64,000 nt of DNA, taken from positions 1 through 64,000 of the forward strand of contig NZ_PPTH01000012.1 of the NCBI RefSeq assembly GCF_002954225.1, read 5' to 3'. Below the pieces are notes generated by a model that was not told the DNA's origin, made no database searches, and saw only the letters and a list, made by a program, of their open reading frames with translations. Origin of the DNA: Arthrobacter ruber. GTDB lineage: Bacteria; Actinomycetota; Actinomycetes; Actinomycetales; Micrococcaceae. Of the stretch, positions 36,476 through 44,544 are shown one piece after another (within the stretch, counting starts at the first letter, position 1; every line of letters begins with the position of its first letter). Both the position numbers and the translations under genes were made by a program.

Positions 36476-37546
36476 CTACTCGACGGAGCCGCCGTCGGCG
36501 ATCGCGTCGCGCCGGGCCTGGGCCTCCTCCGGGGGGAGGGAGCCGCGCTGGATGGTCGACGCCGCATCGCGTGCGACCCGTCGGAGGCGCTTGTCGGACA
36601 CGTCGCGCTCCCCCACGGCCTGGGGGGTCCAGGCGTTGAGGTCCTCCTCGCTGAACCCGGTCTTGGACGGCCGGCGCTTGGGCGTGAAACCCGTGGCGCC
36701 GGGGGCCAGTCGACGGGTGGTGATGAGGAACCCGGTGTGGGCGACCATGCGGTGGTCGGGCCGGACGGCGAGGCCCTCGAGGTGCCAGCCGCGCACCATG
36801 GACTCCCAGCCCTCCGGCTCGGTGAAGCGCCCGTCGGCCCGGATGGCCTCGGCGGTGCGGGAGAGCTGGGTGACGGTGGCGACGTAGCTGATCCATACGC
36901 CGCCGGGGGCGAGGACCGTGGCGACGGCGTCCAGGCACTCCCACGGAGCGAGCATGTCGAGCACCACGCGGTCCACCGCGCCGGGTTCCTCCTGCTCCAG
37001 CACCTGCTCCTGGAAGTCGCCGAGCGTGATCTGCCATGCAGGGTGGGGGCCGCCGAAGATCGTCTCCACGTTGCCGCGCGCGATGTCGGCGAACTCCTCG
37101 CGCCGCTCGAACGAGTGGAGGGAACCGGCGTCGCCGACGGCCCGCAGGAGCGAGATGGACAGGGCGCCCGAGCCGACGCCGGCCTCGACCACGCGCGCCC
37201 CGGGGAAGATGTCCGCCATCGTCACGATCTGGCCCGCGTCCTTGGGGTAAACCACGGCGGCACCGCGGGGCATCGAGAGCACGAAGTCCGACAGGAGGGG
37301 CCGCAGCGCCTGGTAGAGCTGCCCTGTGGTGTTCTCGAGGATGGTCCCCTCGGTGGCGCCGATCAGGGCGTCGTGCTGCAGGAAGCCCTTGTGGGTGTGG
37401 AAGGCGCCGCCGGGTGTCAGGGTGATGGTGTTCATGCGGCCCTTCTCGTCGGTCAGCTGCACCCGCTCCCCGGCTCGGAAGGGCCCGCGCCGCGCGTGCG
37501 CGCCATGCGGGGTCGGGGAGGCGTGGGGCTGTGGAGGGGTGCTCAT
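36476..37546 (-). CDS. trmI: tRNA (adenine-58-N1)-methyltransferase TrmI
   Basis: A 356-residue methyltransferase that modifies A58 in the T-loop of tRNA. The N-terminal beta-barrel leads to a Rossmann domain with the SAM loop VVEAGVGSGALS (about 120-131) and the catalytic-region motif VVLDMLAPWE. The family text GQLYQALRPLLSDFVLSMPRGAAVVYPKDAGQI is clear. A C-terminal extension rich in basic residues (about 290-356) goes beyond the core. AAGGA lies 5 bases before the ATG. The same gene flanks arc in mycobacteria. Confidence 0.95.
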   Translation of the reverse strand: MSTPPQPHASPTPHGAHARRGPFRAGERVQLTDEKGRMNTITLTPGGAFHTHKGFLQHDALIGATEGTILENTTGQLYQALRPLLSDFVLSMPRGAAVVYPKDAGQIVTMADIFPGARVVEAGVGSGALSISLLRAVGDAGSLHSFERREEFADIARGNVETIFGGPHPAWQITLGDFQEQVLEQEEPGAVDRVVLDMLAPWECLDAVATVLAPGGVWISYVATVTQLSRTAEAIRADGRFTEPEGWESMVRGWHLEGLAVRPDHRMVAHTGFLITTRRLAPGATGFTPKRRPSKTGFSEEDLNAWTPQAVGERDVSDKRLRRVARDAASTIQRGSLPPEEAQARRDAIADGGSVE

Positions 37547-37652
37547 GGGAGTCCTTCGGCGTGGGCCGGCGGAACCGGCGTGGGTGAACGGGTGCTGGCG
37601 GTGGACGGGAGATGGAAGGAGCGGACGGGGCGGACCGGTGGGCCCGCGCCGG

Positions 37653-38807
37653 TCAGGGGCCGGGAGTGCCCTTGCCCGTGATGGCGTGCACGACGGTCCG
37701 CTGGTGGAGCACTCCGGTCACCGCGCCCTGGCGGTTGATCACGGCGTACTCGCTGCCCTCGAGGCGTGCGAGGAACTGGACCAGTTCCTGCCCCTCCGCC
37801 CACTCGGGGACGTAGGCGCCGGCCGCGAGGCGCCGGGCGGCGGCGTCGACCGGCGTCGTTCCCGCCGCCTCGTCGGGGACGGCGAGCAGGGCGGCCTCGT
37901 CGACCACCGCTTCCGGGGTCCCGGAGGGAGCTGTGACGACGACGGCGACACCGGGGTTCTCGCGCAGCATGCGGCGCGCGACGGCGATGCTCGTGCCCGC
38001 CGGCAGGCCGAGGGCGCGCTGCTGGAGCCTGCCGGCACTGATCTCCGGAAGGCGCTGGCGCATCCGGGCGTTCTCGATGGCGGCGCTCGCGCCCATCCAC
38101 AGGAAGGCGCCCATCACGACGGTGATGACGATCAGGGTCAGGTCCGGCTGCTGCCCGCGGACCAGTGGAAGGCCCACCACGACGCCGAGGAAGAGGATGA
38201 CGATGATGCGTCCGGCCCAGCCCGCGGCGACGGTGCCCCTCTCCTGGCTTCCGGTCGCCTTCCACACCGCGCTCTCGACGAGGCGGCCGCCGTCCAGCGG
38301 GAGGCCGGGCAGGACGTTGAAGAGGGCCACGAGCAGATTGGCCCAGACGAGGATGGTGGTCAGCAGGTAGGAGACGGACCCCGGCGTCATGGCCTGCAGG
38401 AGGGCCCAGCCGAGGCCCGCGAGGACGAAGTTCGCGGCCGGCCCGGCGAGGGCCACGAGGAGCGAGCGCCCGGGTGAGGCGTTGAAGCTCGCGAACTGGG
38501 TGTGGCCGCCCCACAGGTTGAGCACGATCCGGGTGGTGGGCCAGCCGAAGGCGCGCGCCGTGAGGGCGTGCGCGAGTTCGTGCAGGAGCACCGAGGCGGC
38601 GAGGAGCAGCGCGTAGCCGAGGGCGACGCCGTACGCGCCCGCTCCGAGCCCCGGGAAATTGGCCGCCACGCGCGGGCCGAACACCAGCACGATGAAGGCC
38701 GTGATGACGAACCAGGACCAGGCCAGGACCACGGGGATCCCGGCGATGCGGCCCAGGGACAGGCCGGGGCTCGGCTCGGGCCTGGCCGCCTGCTGGCCGC
38801 TGCTCAT
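37653..38807 (-). CDS. Site-2 protease-like M50 metallopeptidase with CBS-type domain
   Basis: A 384-residue membrane protein. The zinc motif HELAH lies in the third membrane segment (VLLHELAHALTARAFG), and the third ligand is in NVLPGLPLDGGR. The C-terminal cytoplasmic part (about 255-384) looks like a pair of CBS domains (LPAGTSIAVARRMLRENPG and LEGSEYAVINRQGAVTGVL). Such SpoIVFB/Rip-type proteases cut membrane-bound regulators. Start overlaps the stop of the HAD gene (ATGA), so the two are co-translated. Confidence 0.9.
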   Translation of the reverse strand: MSSGQQAARPEPSPGLSLGRIAGIPVVLAWSWFVITAFIVLVFGPRVAANFPGLGAGAYGVALGYALLLAASVLLHELAHALTARAFGWPTTRIVLNLWGGHTQFASFNASPGRSLLVALAGPAANFVLAGLGWALLQAMTPGSVSYLLTTILVWANLLVALFNVLPGLPLDGGRLVESAVWKATGSQERGTVAAGWAGRIIVILFLGVVVGLPLVRGQQPDLTLIVITVVMGAFLWMGASAAIENARMRQRLPEISAGRLQQRALGLPAGTSIAVARRMLRENPGVAVVVTAPSGTPEAVVDEAALLAVPDEAAGTTPVDAAARRLAAGAYVPEWAEGQELVQFLARLEGSEYAVINRQGAVTGVLHQRTVVHAITGKGTPGP

Positions 38808-39592
38808 GCGTCCTCACGAACCCCGCGGGCATCACCGTTTCCGGCGTCCCGGGGCAGGAGTGCCGCGAGATCGGCCGGGGTCCGCCCGGCGAGCGTCTCC
38901 CAGTCGGTGCGGCGGTCGTCGGCCGGGAGCGGCACGAAGTGCGGGACGGCGAGCGTGACCAGGCCGGCCGCCAGCGCGGAGGTCACACCGGGCAGGGAGT
39001 CCTCGACGGCCACGACGCGGTCCTTGCGCAGGCCCGGGTGGTCCGCCGCGAGCAGGTCGAAGCCCAGCTGGTAGGCCTCCGGGTCGGGCTTGCCGGCGCT
39101 CACGCGGTCCCCCGTCACCAGGTGGCTGAAGGTGCCCTCCGGCAGCCGGGCCGCCACCGCGCTCGCGAGGAGCGTCTCGGACATGGTGACCATCGCGCAG
39201 GGGACCCCCTCCTCGCGCAGCGCGGCGAGCAGCTCCCGCGCCCCGGGCCGCCAGGGGACCGCTGCCCGGACCTCGGCTGCGACCCGCTCCGTCAGGTGCC
39301 CGATGATCTCCCGGATCCCGAGCTCCACACCCGCCTGCTGGAGCTGTCCGGCGGAGTACTCGAGCGCCTGGCCCACGAGGGCCGTGGCCTGCTCGGTGGT
39401 CCAGGTGCCGCCGAAGGACTCGACCAGTTCCTTCTCGGCCCTGATCCAGTACGGCTCCGTGTCGACGATCGTCCCGTCCATGTCCCAGAGGACCGCCTGC
39501 AGGCCGCGGAGGGTCCCGCTGCCTGCCTCGTGGAGGTCGTCGGATCGGGTGCCGGACAGCGTCTGGACGGTGCCTGTGGGGTGGTTGGCCAT
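38804..39592 (-). CDS. HAD family hydrolase, beta-phosphoglucomutase-like
   Basis: A 262-residue phosphatase or mutase of HAD subfamily IA. Motif I is WDMDGTIVDTEPYW with the nucleophilic Asp, motif II is the Thr in AMVTMSE, and motif III/IV are K in SAGKPDPEAY and VEDSLPGV. The helical cap domain lies between motif I and II. Substrate unknown; sugar phosphates are typical. TAGACT ends 7 bases before the ATG, so the transcript is probably leaderless. Divergent from the PAC2 gene. Confidence 0.9.
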   Translation of the reverse strand: MANHPTGTVQTLSGTRSDDLHEAGSGTLRGLQAVLWDMDGTIVDTEPYWIRAEKELVESFGGTWTTEQATALVGQALEYSAGQLQQAGVELGIREIIGHLTERVAAEVRAAVPWRPGARELLAALREEGVPCAMVTMSETLLASAVAARLPEGTFSHLVTGDRVSAGKPDPEAYQLGFDLLAADHPGLRKDRVVAVEDSLPGVTSALAAGLVTLAVPHFVPLPADDRRTDWETLAGRTPADLAALLPRDAGNGDARGVREDA

Positions 39593-39599
39593 GCCTCCA

Positions 39600-39605
39600 A
39601 GTCTA
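39600..39605 (-). promoter_or_regulatory. -10 element TAGACT, leaderless start of the HAD/M50 operon
   Basis: TAGACT on the minus strand ends 7 bases before the ATG at 39592. GGAGG lies directly against the ATG, too close to act as a ribosome site. Confidence 0.5.
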
Positions 39606-39661
39606 CGGTGGGGCCCCGGCGGACCCGCACGTCAGCTCTGCGCGTAGTGCCGGAAGCACGC

Positions 39662-39691
39662 CTGACATGGCTGCGCGCCGGGGTTTAGGGT
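39662..39691 (+). promoter_or_regulatory. Leaderless promoter of the PAC2 gene
   Basis: CTGACA (39662-39667), an 18-base spacer and TAGGGT (39686-39691) stand 6 bases before the GTG at 39698. Confidence 0.55.
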
Positions 39692-39697
39692 GAGAGC

Positions 39698-40588
39698 GTG
39701 GACAGCTTCGAAGAGAATCAGCCGAACGGCATACAGGACCTTTTCCAGGATGCCGGCGAGCCCGAGCGACGGACCACGATCCTGCTCGCGGCCTTCGAGG
39801 GCTGGAACGACGCCGGGGAGGCGGCGAGCGACGCCCTGAAGTACATGGGGCGGTTCTTCGGCAGCGAACGGATCTCCACCATCGACGCCGACGAGTTCTA
39901 CGACTTCCAGTTCACGCGCCCGATGATCAAGCGGAACTCCTCGGGGCAGCGCCGCATCAAGTGGCCCAACACCCGGATCAGCAAGACGGTGGTGCCGGAC
40001 TCGAACGTGGACCTGATCCTCGTCAACGGCGTCGAGCCCTCCTACAAGTGGCGTGCCTACACGGCAGAGCTGGTCGCGCTGGCCAAGGAGCTCAGCGTCG
40101 ACTGCATCGTGCTGGTCGGGGCGCTGCTGGCCGACGTCCCCCACTCGCGTCCCATCCCCGTGACCGTCACCTCGGACGACGACCTCGTGCGCGAGAGCCT
40201 GGACGTGGAGCCGTCCACCTACGAGGGGCCGATCGGGATCGTGGGCGTGCTGGCGGAGATGGGACTGCTCGCGGATATCCCCACCCTGTCGCTGTGGGCC
40301 GCCGTACCGCACTATGTGGGCCAGTCACCGTCCCCGAAGGCTCAGCTCGCCCTGCTGAACAAGCTCGAGGAGATCCTGCAGGTCACGGTGGACACGCACA
40401 TGCTGACGGAGGAGTCGGAGGCCTGGGAGCGCGGCGTGGACGAACTGGCCACGGAGGATCCGGAGGTCGCGGCCTACGTGCGGCAGCTCGAGGAGGCCAA
40501 GGACACGGTGGACCTGCCCGAGGCGAGCGGCGAATCGATAGCCCGCGAGTTCGAGCGCTACCTCAAGAAGCGGCGCCGCGAGCAGTAG
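39698..40588 (+). CDS. PAC2 family protein (proteasome assembly chaperone-like fold)
   Basis: A 296-residue protein with the PAC2 fold, named for the eukaryotic proteasome assembly chaperone 2. Family text includes LLAAFEGWNDAGEAASDALKYM, FEDVDADEFYDF-like sequence around residue 62 and VGALLADVPHSRPIPVT. A C-terminal helical, acidic tail ends in RYLKKRRRE. The role in actinobacteria is not established. Its place about 2 kb upstream of the proteasome block, and the mycobacterial PAC2 gene near mshC, make a link to proteasome biology plausible but unproven. Confidence 0.88.
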   Translation: MDSFEENQPNGIQDLFQDAGEPERRTTILLAAFEGWNDAGEAASDALKYMGRFFGSERISTIDADEFYDFQFTRPMIKRNSSGQRRIKWPNTRISKTVVPDSNVDLILVNGVEPSYKWRAYTAELVALAKELSVDCIVLVGALLADVPHSRPIPVTVTSDDDLVRESLDVEPSTYEGPIGIVGVLAEMGLLADIPTLSLWAAVPHYVGQSPSPKAQLALLNKLEEILQVTVDTHMLTEESEAWERGVDELATEDPEVAAYVRQLEEAKDTVDLPEASGESIAREFERYLKKRRREQ

Positions 40589-40682
40589 CCGGGAGGTACC
40601 CCCAGTAGGTGCGGGCACCGGGTGGCGCTGCGGGCAGACCGGAGGAGCGCCGCACCGACGTGCGGGAACGGGGCCGGGACGG

Positions 40683-41957
40683 CTAGAGCCGGACGCCGAG
40701 CAGGGCGTCGAGGACGTCGGACAGCGCCTGCCGGCCGGCGGCGTCCCCGGCACCGCCCCTGAGGCCCGCTGCCCACGCGTCCACGGCCGCCACGGCCGAC
40801 GGCGCGTCGAGGTCGTCCGCCAGGCGTTCACGGATCCGCTCACGCACGACGTCGACATCGGCCCGCGTGGCATCGTCGGCGGCCTCCCGCCATGCGGCGA
40901 GGCGGCCCACGGCCTCCTCCAGCACCCGGTCCGTCCAGGACCAGTCCGCTCGGTAGTGGTGGGCCAGGAGGGCCAGACGGATCGCCGCGGGATCGACGCC
41001 GTCCCGGCGCAGCCGGGACACCAGGACCAGGTTCCCCCGGGACTTGCTCATCTTCTCGCCCTCGAACCCGACCATGCCGGCGTGGGCGTAGTGGCGGGCG
41101 AGGGGCGTGCCGCCGGCGGCCCACGCGTGCGATGCGCTCATCTCGTGGTGCGGGAACACGAGATCCGAGCCGCCGCCCTGCACGGTGAAGGGTGAGGGCA
41201 GGAAGCGCCGGGCGATCACGGCGCACTCGATGTGCCAGCCGGGCCTTCCCTCGCCCAGCGACCCGCCGGGCCAGCGCGGCTCGCCCGCCCGCGCGCTGCG
41301 CCACAGCAGCGGATCGAGCGCGTTGCGCTTGCCCGGGCGCGCCGGGTCCCCGCCACGCTCCGCGGACAGCGCGAGCATGGTCCCGGCGTCGAGGTGGGAG
41401 ACCTGCCCCAGGAACCAGCGGGCGTCGTCGTCCTCCCCGAGCGCGGCGCACGCGTCGAGGTCGAAGTAGATGTCACCGTCGGGCTCGCCCTCGCTCCCGT
41501 GGACGGCGTAGGCGAGGCCGCGCCCCACCAGGTCCTCGACGACGGGCACGATCCAGTCGATCGACTCGACGGCGCCGATGTACCGGTCGGGCGGCAGCAC
41601 GTTGAGGGCTTCCATGTCCTCCCGGAACAGGGCGATCTGCCCGGCCGCGAGGTCCTGCCAGTCCACGCCTGTCGCGGTCGCGCGCTCGAGGAGGGGATCG
41701 TCGACGTCGGTCACGTTCTGTACGTAGGACACCGTGGATCCGGCGTCCCGCCACGTCCGGTTCAGCAGGTCGAAGGCCACGTAGGTGGCCGCGTGCCCGA
41801 GGTGGGTGGCGTCGTAGGGGGTGATGCCGCAGACGTAGAGGCTACGCTCGGGCTCGGCCGCGAGCGGTGCCGGCTCCTGGAGGGCGGTGTCGAACAGGGT
41901 GATGTCCGACTGGGTGCCGTCGAGTTCTGGGACAGGAGTCGAGTTCCACGCAATCAC
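40683..41957 (-). CDS. mshC: Cysteine:GlcN-Ins ligase MshC (mycothiol biosynthesis)
   Basis: A 424-residue relative of cysteinyl-tRNA synthetase that joins cysteine to glucosaminyl-inositol, the third enzyme step of mycothiol synthesis. The HIGH-type motif is [18 protein letters not shown], the KMSKS loop is [11 protein letters not shown], and zinc ligands lie in [10 protein letters not shown] and WHIECAVIA. It lacks the tRNA-binding C-terminal domain of a true CysRS. The GTG at 41957 is 7 bases after TAAGGT, which also contains a weak AAGG ribosome site. Confidence 0.94.
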   Translation of the reverse strand: MIAWNSTPVPELDGTQSDITLFDTALQEPAPLAAEPERSLYVCGITPYDATHLGHAATYVAFDLLNRTWRDAGSTVSYVQNVTDVDDPLLERATATGVDWQDLAAGQIALFREDMEALNVLPPDRYIGAVESIDWIVPVVEDLVGRGLAYAVHGSEGEPDGDIYFDLDACAALGEDDDARWFLGQVSHLDAGTMLALSAERGGDPARPGKRNALDPLLWRSARAGEPRWPGGSLGEGRPGWHIECAVIARRFLPSPFTVQGGGSDLVFPHHEMSASHAWAAGGTPLARHYAHAGMVGFEGEKMSKSRGNLVLVSRLRRDGVDPAAIRLALLAHHYRADWSWTDRVLEEAVGRLAAWREAADDATRADVDVVRERIRERLADDLDAPSAVAAVDAWAAGLRGGAGDAAGRQALSDVLDALLGVRL

Positions 41958-41964
41958 ACGTTCT

Positions 41965-41970
41965 ACCTTA
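41965..41970 (-). promoter_or_regulatory. -10 element TAAGGT upstream of mshC
   Basis: TAAGGT on the minus strand ends 7 bases before the GTG at 41957, giving a possible leaderless start just after uppP. Confidence 0.4.
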
Positions 41971-41980
41971 CGGCCCGGCG

Positions 41981-42805
41981 TCAGGCGCTGATGACACCGA
42001 GGCCGAGCAGCACGTACAGCGCGAGACCGAGCAGGATCCGGTACCAGACGAAGAGTCCGTAGCCGCGCGTCGTGACGAACTTCAGGAACCAGCCGATGAT
42101 CGCGAAGCCCACGACGAAGGCCACCACGGTGGCCAGCGCCGTCTCCGGGAGGGCGTACGGGCCGGTCTCGTCGTAGCTCTTCACGAGCTGGAACACGCCG
42201 CTGCCGAAGACGGCCGGGATCGCGAGGAGGAAAGAGTAGCGGGCCGCGGCCTCGCGTGTGTAGCCCATGAGCAGGCCCGCCGTGATGGTCCCGCCCGAGC
42301 GCGACACGCCCGGGACGAGGGCCAGAGCCTGCGCCAGTCCGTACAGGATGCCGTGCCGGTACGTCAGGCTCGAGAGGTCGCGCGTCTGCCGTCCCACGTG
42401 GTCGGCGACGGCCAGGATCAGCCCGAAGACGATCAGCATAGTGGCCACGATCCACATGCTGCGGAACGTGCTCTCGATCTGGTCCTGGAACAGGAGGCCG
42501 AGCACCACGATCGGGACGCTGCCGAGGATGACGAGCCAGCCCATGCGCACATCCGGGTCGTTCCGCGGAACCGTGCCCCGCAGGGCGCCGAACCACGACC
42601 TGACGATCCGGACGATGTCCCGCCAGAAGAACACGACGACGGCGGTCTCCGTGCCGAGCTGCGTGATCGCTGTGAATGCCGCCCCCGGGTCCTGCGCGTT
42701 CGGCAGGAGCTCGCCCACGATGCGCAGGTGTGCGCTCGAGGAGATGGGCAGGAATTCGGTGAGGCCCTGGACGAATCCCAGGATGACTGCTTCTATCCAA
42801 TGCAC
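41981..42805 (-). CDS. uppP: Undecaprenyl-diphosphatase UppP/BacA
   Basis: A 274-residue integral membrane enzyme that recycles undecaprenyl diphosphate to the monophosphate for cell-wall synthesis; extra copies raise bacitracin tolerance. Motifs: [20 protein letters not shown] at the N-terminus with the catalytic Glu and Ser, and [17 protein letters not shown] with the key Arg. Seven to eight hydrophobic segments. The GTG start is 7 bases after TAGGGT. mshC follows 23 bases downstream. Confidence 0.96.
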   Translation of the reverse strand: MHWIEAVILGFVQGLTEFLPISSSAHLRIVGELLPNAQDPGAAFTAITQLGTETAVVVFFWRDIVRIVRSWFGALRGTVPRNDPDVRMGWLVILGSVPIVVLGLLFQDQIESTFRSMWIVATMLIVFGLILAVADHVGRQTRDLSSLTYRHGILYGLAQALALVPGVSRSGGTITAGLLMGYTREAAARYSFLLAIPAVFGSGVFQLVKSYDETGPYALPETALATVVAFVVGFAIIGWFLKFVTTRGYGLFVWYRILLGLALYVLLGLGVISA

Positions 42806-42812
42806 CCTTACG

Positions 42813-42818
42813 ACCCTA
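42813..42818 (-). promoter_or_regulatory. -10 element TAGGGT, leaderless start of uppP
   Basis: TAGGGT on the minus strand ends 7 bases before the GTG at 42805. It lies 24 bases from the opposite-facing -10 of the next gene. Confidence 0.55.
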
Positions 42819-42842
42819 AGCCATGCGGCGAGGGCCAGGCTT

Positions 42843-42848
42843 TAGGCT
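42843..42848 (+). promoter_or_regulatory. -10 element TAGGCT, leaderless start of the aldo/keto-reductase-like gene
   Basis: TAGGCT ends 7 bases before the ATG at 42856. Its -35 region falls onto the -10 region of the divergent uppP promoter. Confidence 0.5.
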
Positions 42849-42855
42849 AGGCCTC

Positions 42856-43788
42856 ATGCAACGGCGAAACGTGGGAGCGAGCGGCCTGACCGTCTCTGCG
42901 CTGGGACTGGGCACCATGAACTGGGGCCAGGAGGTGACCGAGGAGGCGGCCCGCGAGCAGCTCCGGCTGTTCACCGACGCCGGGGGCACCCTCGTCGAGA
43001 CCGCGGCCCGCTACGGCGAGGGCCAGGCCGAGGCGATGCTCGGGTCCTTCATCGGCGATACCGTGGCACGCTCGGAGCTCGTCCTCGTGGTGCAGGGCGG
43101 TACCACCCGCTCGGGCAGCCGGCGCCTCGACAGTTCCAGGCGCGGCCTGCTCGACTCCCTGGATGCGTCCCTGTCACTGCTCGGCACGGACCACGTGGAC
43201 GTGTGGCTCGCGCCCTCCCCCGATCCCGCGGTTCCACTGCAGGAGACCCTGAGCGCGCTCGGCGTGGCCTACTCGAGCGGCCGCGCTCGCTATGTGGGGG
43301 TCTCCAACTACTCCGGCTGGGAGTTCGCGCGGGCCGCGTCGACGGCGTCCTTCCCCCTCCTGGTCAACGACGTCGAGTACTCGCTCGTGAGCCGGGGCGC
43401 CGAACGCGAGGTCTTCCCGGCGGCCGAGGCCTGCGGCGCGGCGGTCCTGGCTTGGGGCCCCCTCGGCCGTGGGGTCCTCACCGGCAAGTACCGCGGCAGG
43501 ATCCCCGCGGAGTCACGCGCCGCGTCCGAGGTGTGGTCGCCCTACGTCGAGCCCTACCTCTCCGGGAAACCCCAGCGGGTCACGGAGGCTCTGTGCACCG
43601 CGTCCCGGGGCCTTGACCTGCAGCCGCACGAGCTCGCGCTGCGCTGGCTCCTGCACCGGCCCGGCGTCGCCGCGGCGATCATCGGCGCGCGGACCCCGCA
43701 GCAGCTCAAGGAGATCCTGGAGACCAGCGGCGCACCCGTCGCCGGGCCCATCGCGGAGGTGCTGGACGAGGTCTCGGCCCTGTCCTGA
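42856..43788 (+). CDS. Aldo/keto reductase family protein lacking the catalytic tetrad
   Basis: A 310-residue TIM-barrel protein of the aldo/keto reductase family (GASGLTVSALGLGTMNWG at the start; RARYVGVSNYSGWEF in the middle; a C-terminal NADPH-side segment IIGARTPQQLKEIL). Of the Asp-Tyr-Lys-His tetrad only Tyr53 remains. Asp is Glu48 (LVETAARYG), Lys is Gln80 (VLVVQGG) and His is Pro120 (WLAPSPDP). The cofactor side looks intact, so it may bind NADPH without normal reductase activity. The ATG at 42856 fits a leaderless start; an in-frame ATG at 42823 overlaps the uppP promoter. Confidence 0.85.
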   Translation: MQRRNVGASGLTVSALGLGTMNWGQEVTEEAAREQLRLFTDAGGTLVETAARYGEGQAEAMLGSFIGDTVARSELVLVVQGGTTRSGSRRLDSSRRGLLDSLDASLSLLGTDHVDVWLAPSPDPAVPLQETLSALGVAYSSGRARYVGVSNYSGWEFARAASTASFPLLVNDVEYSLVSRGAEREVFPAAEACGAAVLAWGPLGRGVLTGKYRGRIPAESRAASEVWSPYVEPYLSGKPQRVTEALCTASRGLDLQPHELALRWLLHRPGVAAAIIGARTPQQLKEILETSGAPVAGPIAEVLDEVSALS

Positions 43789-43882
43789 TCCGTCGTGTCC
43801 CGACCGGCCCTCCCATGATCGGTCCGTCGCCTCAGGGCCGCCCGCCCGTCGGTGCCGGACAGGGGAACCGGCCGCTCCGTGG

Positions 43883-44251
43883 TCAGTGCTCTATCTCGGC
43901 CTCGACGCGGTCCGACGCGAAGCCGGTACCGTCACCGCCATCCTCGGCGTCGTCGGCATCGTCGTCGGCGATGTCGTCGACAACCTCGAGGTCGTCGTCC
44001 TCGAGGTCGTCGTCGTCGTCGTCCGCGAGGTCGGGATCGTCGTCGTCCGATTCCTCGTAGATCTCGAAGGGCGTCAGCTCGCCGAAGGCGTCGTAGAGGG
44101 CTTCCTCGTACACCTCGAACGCGTCCACGATGCCGAGGTACGCCGCTGCGACCGCGGGGTCCGTCTCGCGCCGGCGTGACGCCGACGCAGCGAGGTGTTC
44201 CTCGAGGGCCGTCACGAGCGACTGGAGCGCGACACGCGGATCTATGCTCAT
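43883..44251 (-). CDS. Small protein with Asp/Glu-rich tail, unknown function
   Basis: A 122-residue protein. The N-terminal half (about 1-70) is a helical pattern (LQSLVTALEEHLAASASRRR...DAFEVYEEALYDAFGEL). The C-terminal half is a run of Asp and Glu, with blocks such as DLADDDDDDLEDDD. No known domain. The ATG is 6 bases after TAACGT and probably leaderless. It is divergent from the DUF5703-like gene with a 40-base gap. Confidence 0.75.
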   Translation of the reverse strand: MSIDPRVALQSLVTALEEHLAASASRRRETDPAVAAAYLGIVDAFEVYEEALYDAFGELTPFEIYEESDDDDPDLADDDDDDLEDDDLEVVDDIADDDADDAEDGGDGTGFASDRVEAEIEH

Positions 44252-44257
44252 GGCTAG

Positions 44258-44263
44258 ACGTTA
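44258..44263 (-). promoter_or_regulatory. -10 element TAACGT, leaderless start of the acidic-tail gene
   Basis: TAACGT on the minus strand ends 6 bases before the ATG at 44251. A divergent -10 (TAAAGT, 44268-44273) serves the next gene. Confidence 0.45.
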
Positions 44264-44291
44264 TCGGTAAAGTGATCCGAACTGGAGGGAT

Positions 44292-44525
44292 ATGCGAGAA
44301 CATTTTCTGAACGCCACGGCCGTCCGGCAACGCGATTACGGGCGGCAATACGAGTATCTCGTCCTCACCGTCAACGCCGGTGAGCCCCTGCCCGCGGCAC
44401 GGAAGCTGCTGACCGAACACGCCGAGTACGGGAAGTGGGAACTGGAGCGCAGCTGCATCTACATGGGTGGCAGCAGGCGGTACTGGCTGCGACGCAAGGT
44501 GCTGCGGGTCGAGCGCACCGCCTAG
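44292..44525 (+). CDS. DUF5703-like small protein
   Basis: A 77-residue protein similar to what I recall of the actinobacterial DUF5703 family: YEYLVLTVNAGEPLPAARKLLTEHAEYGKWELERSCIY-like text and a basic end (RRYWLRRKVLRV). Function unknown. GGAGGG lies 2-3 bases before the ATG, closer than usual. It converges with the acyl-CoA dehydrogenase gene. Confidence 0.8.
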   Translation: MREHFLNATAVRQRDYGRQYEYLVLTVNAGEPLPAARKLLTEHAEYGKWELERSCIYMGGSRRYWLRRKVLRVERTA

Positions 44526-44544
44526 CGACCGACGGGCGCCTGTC

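Noticed and set aside
34695-36887. Long plus-strand open frame opposite arc
   Set aside because: Mirror of the proteasome ATPase gene; no start signals and no domain.
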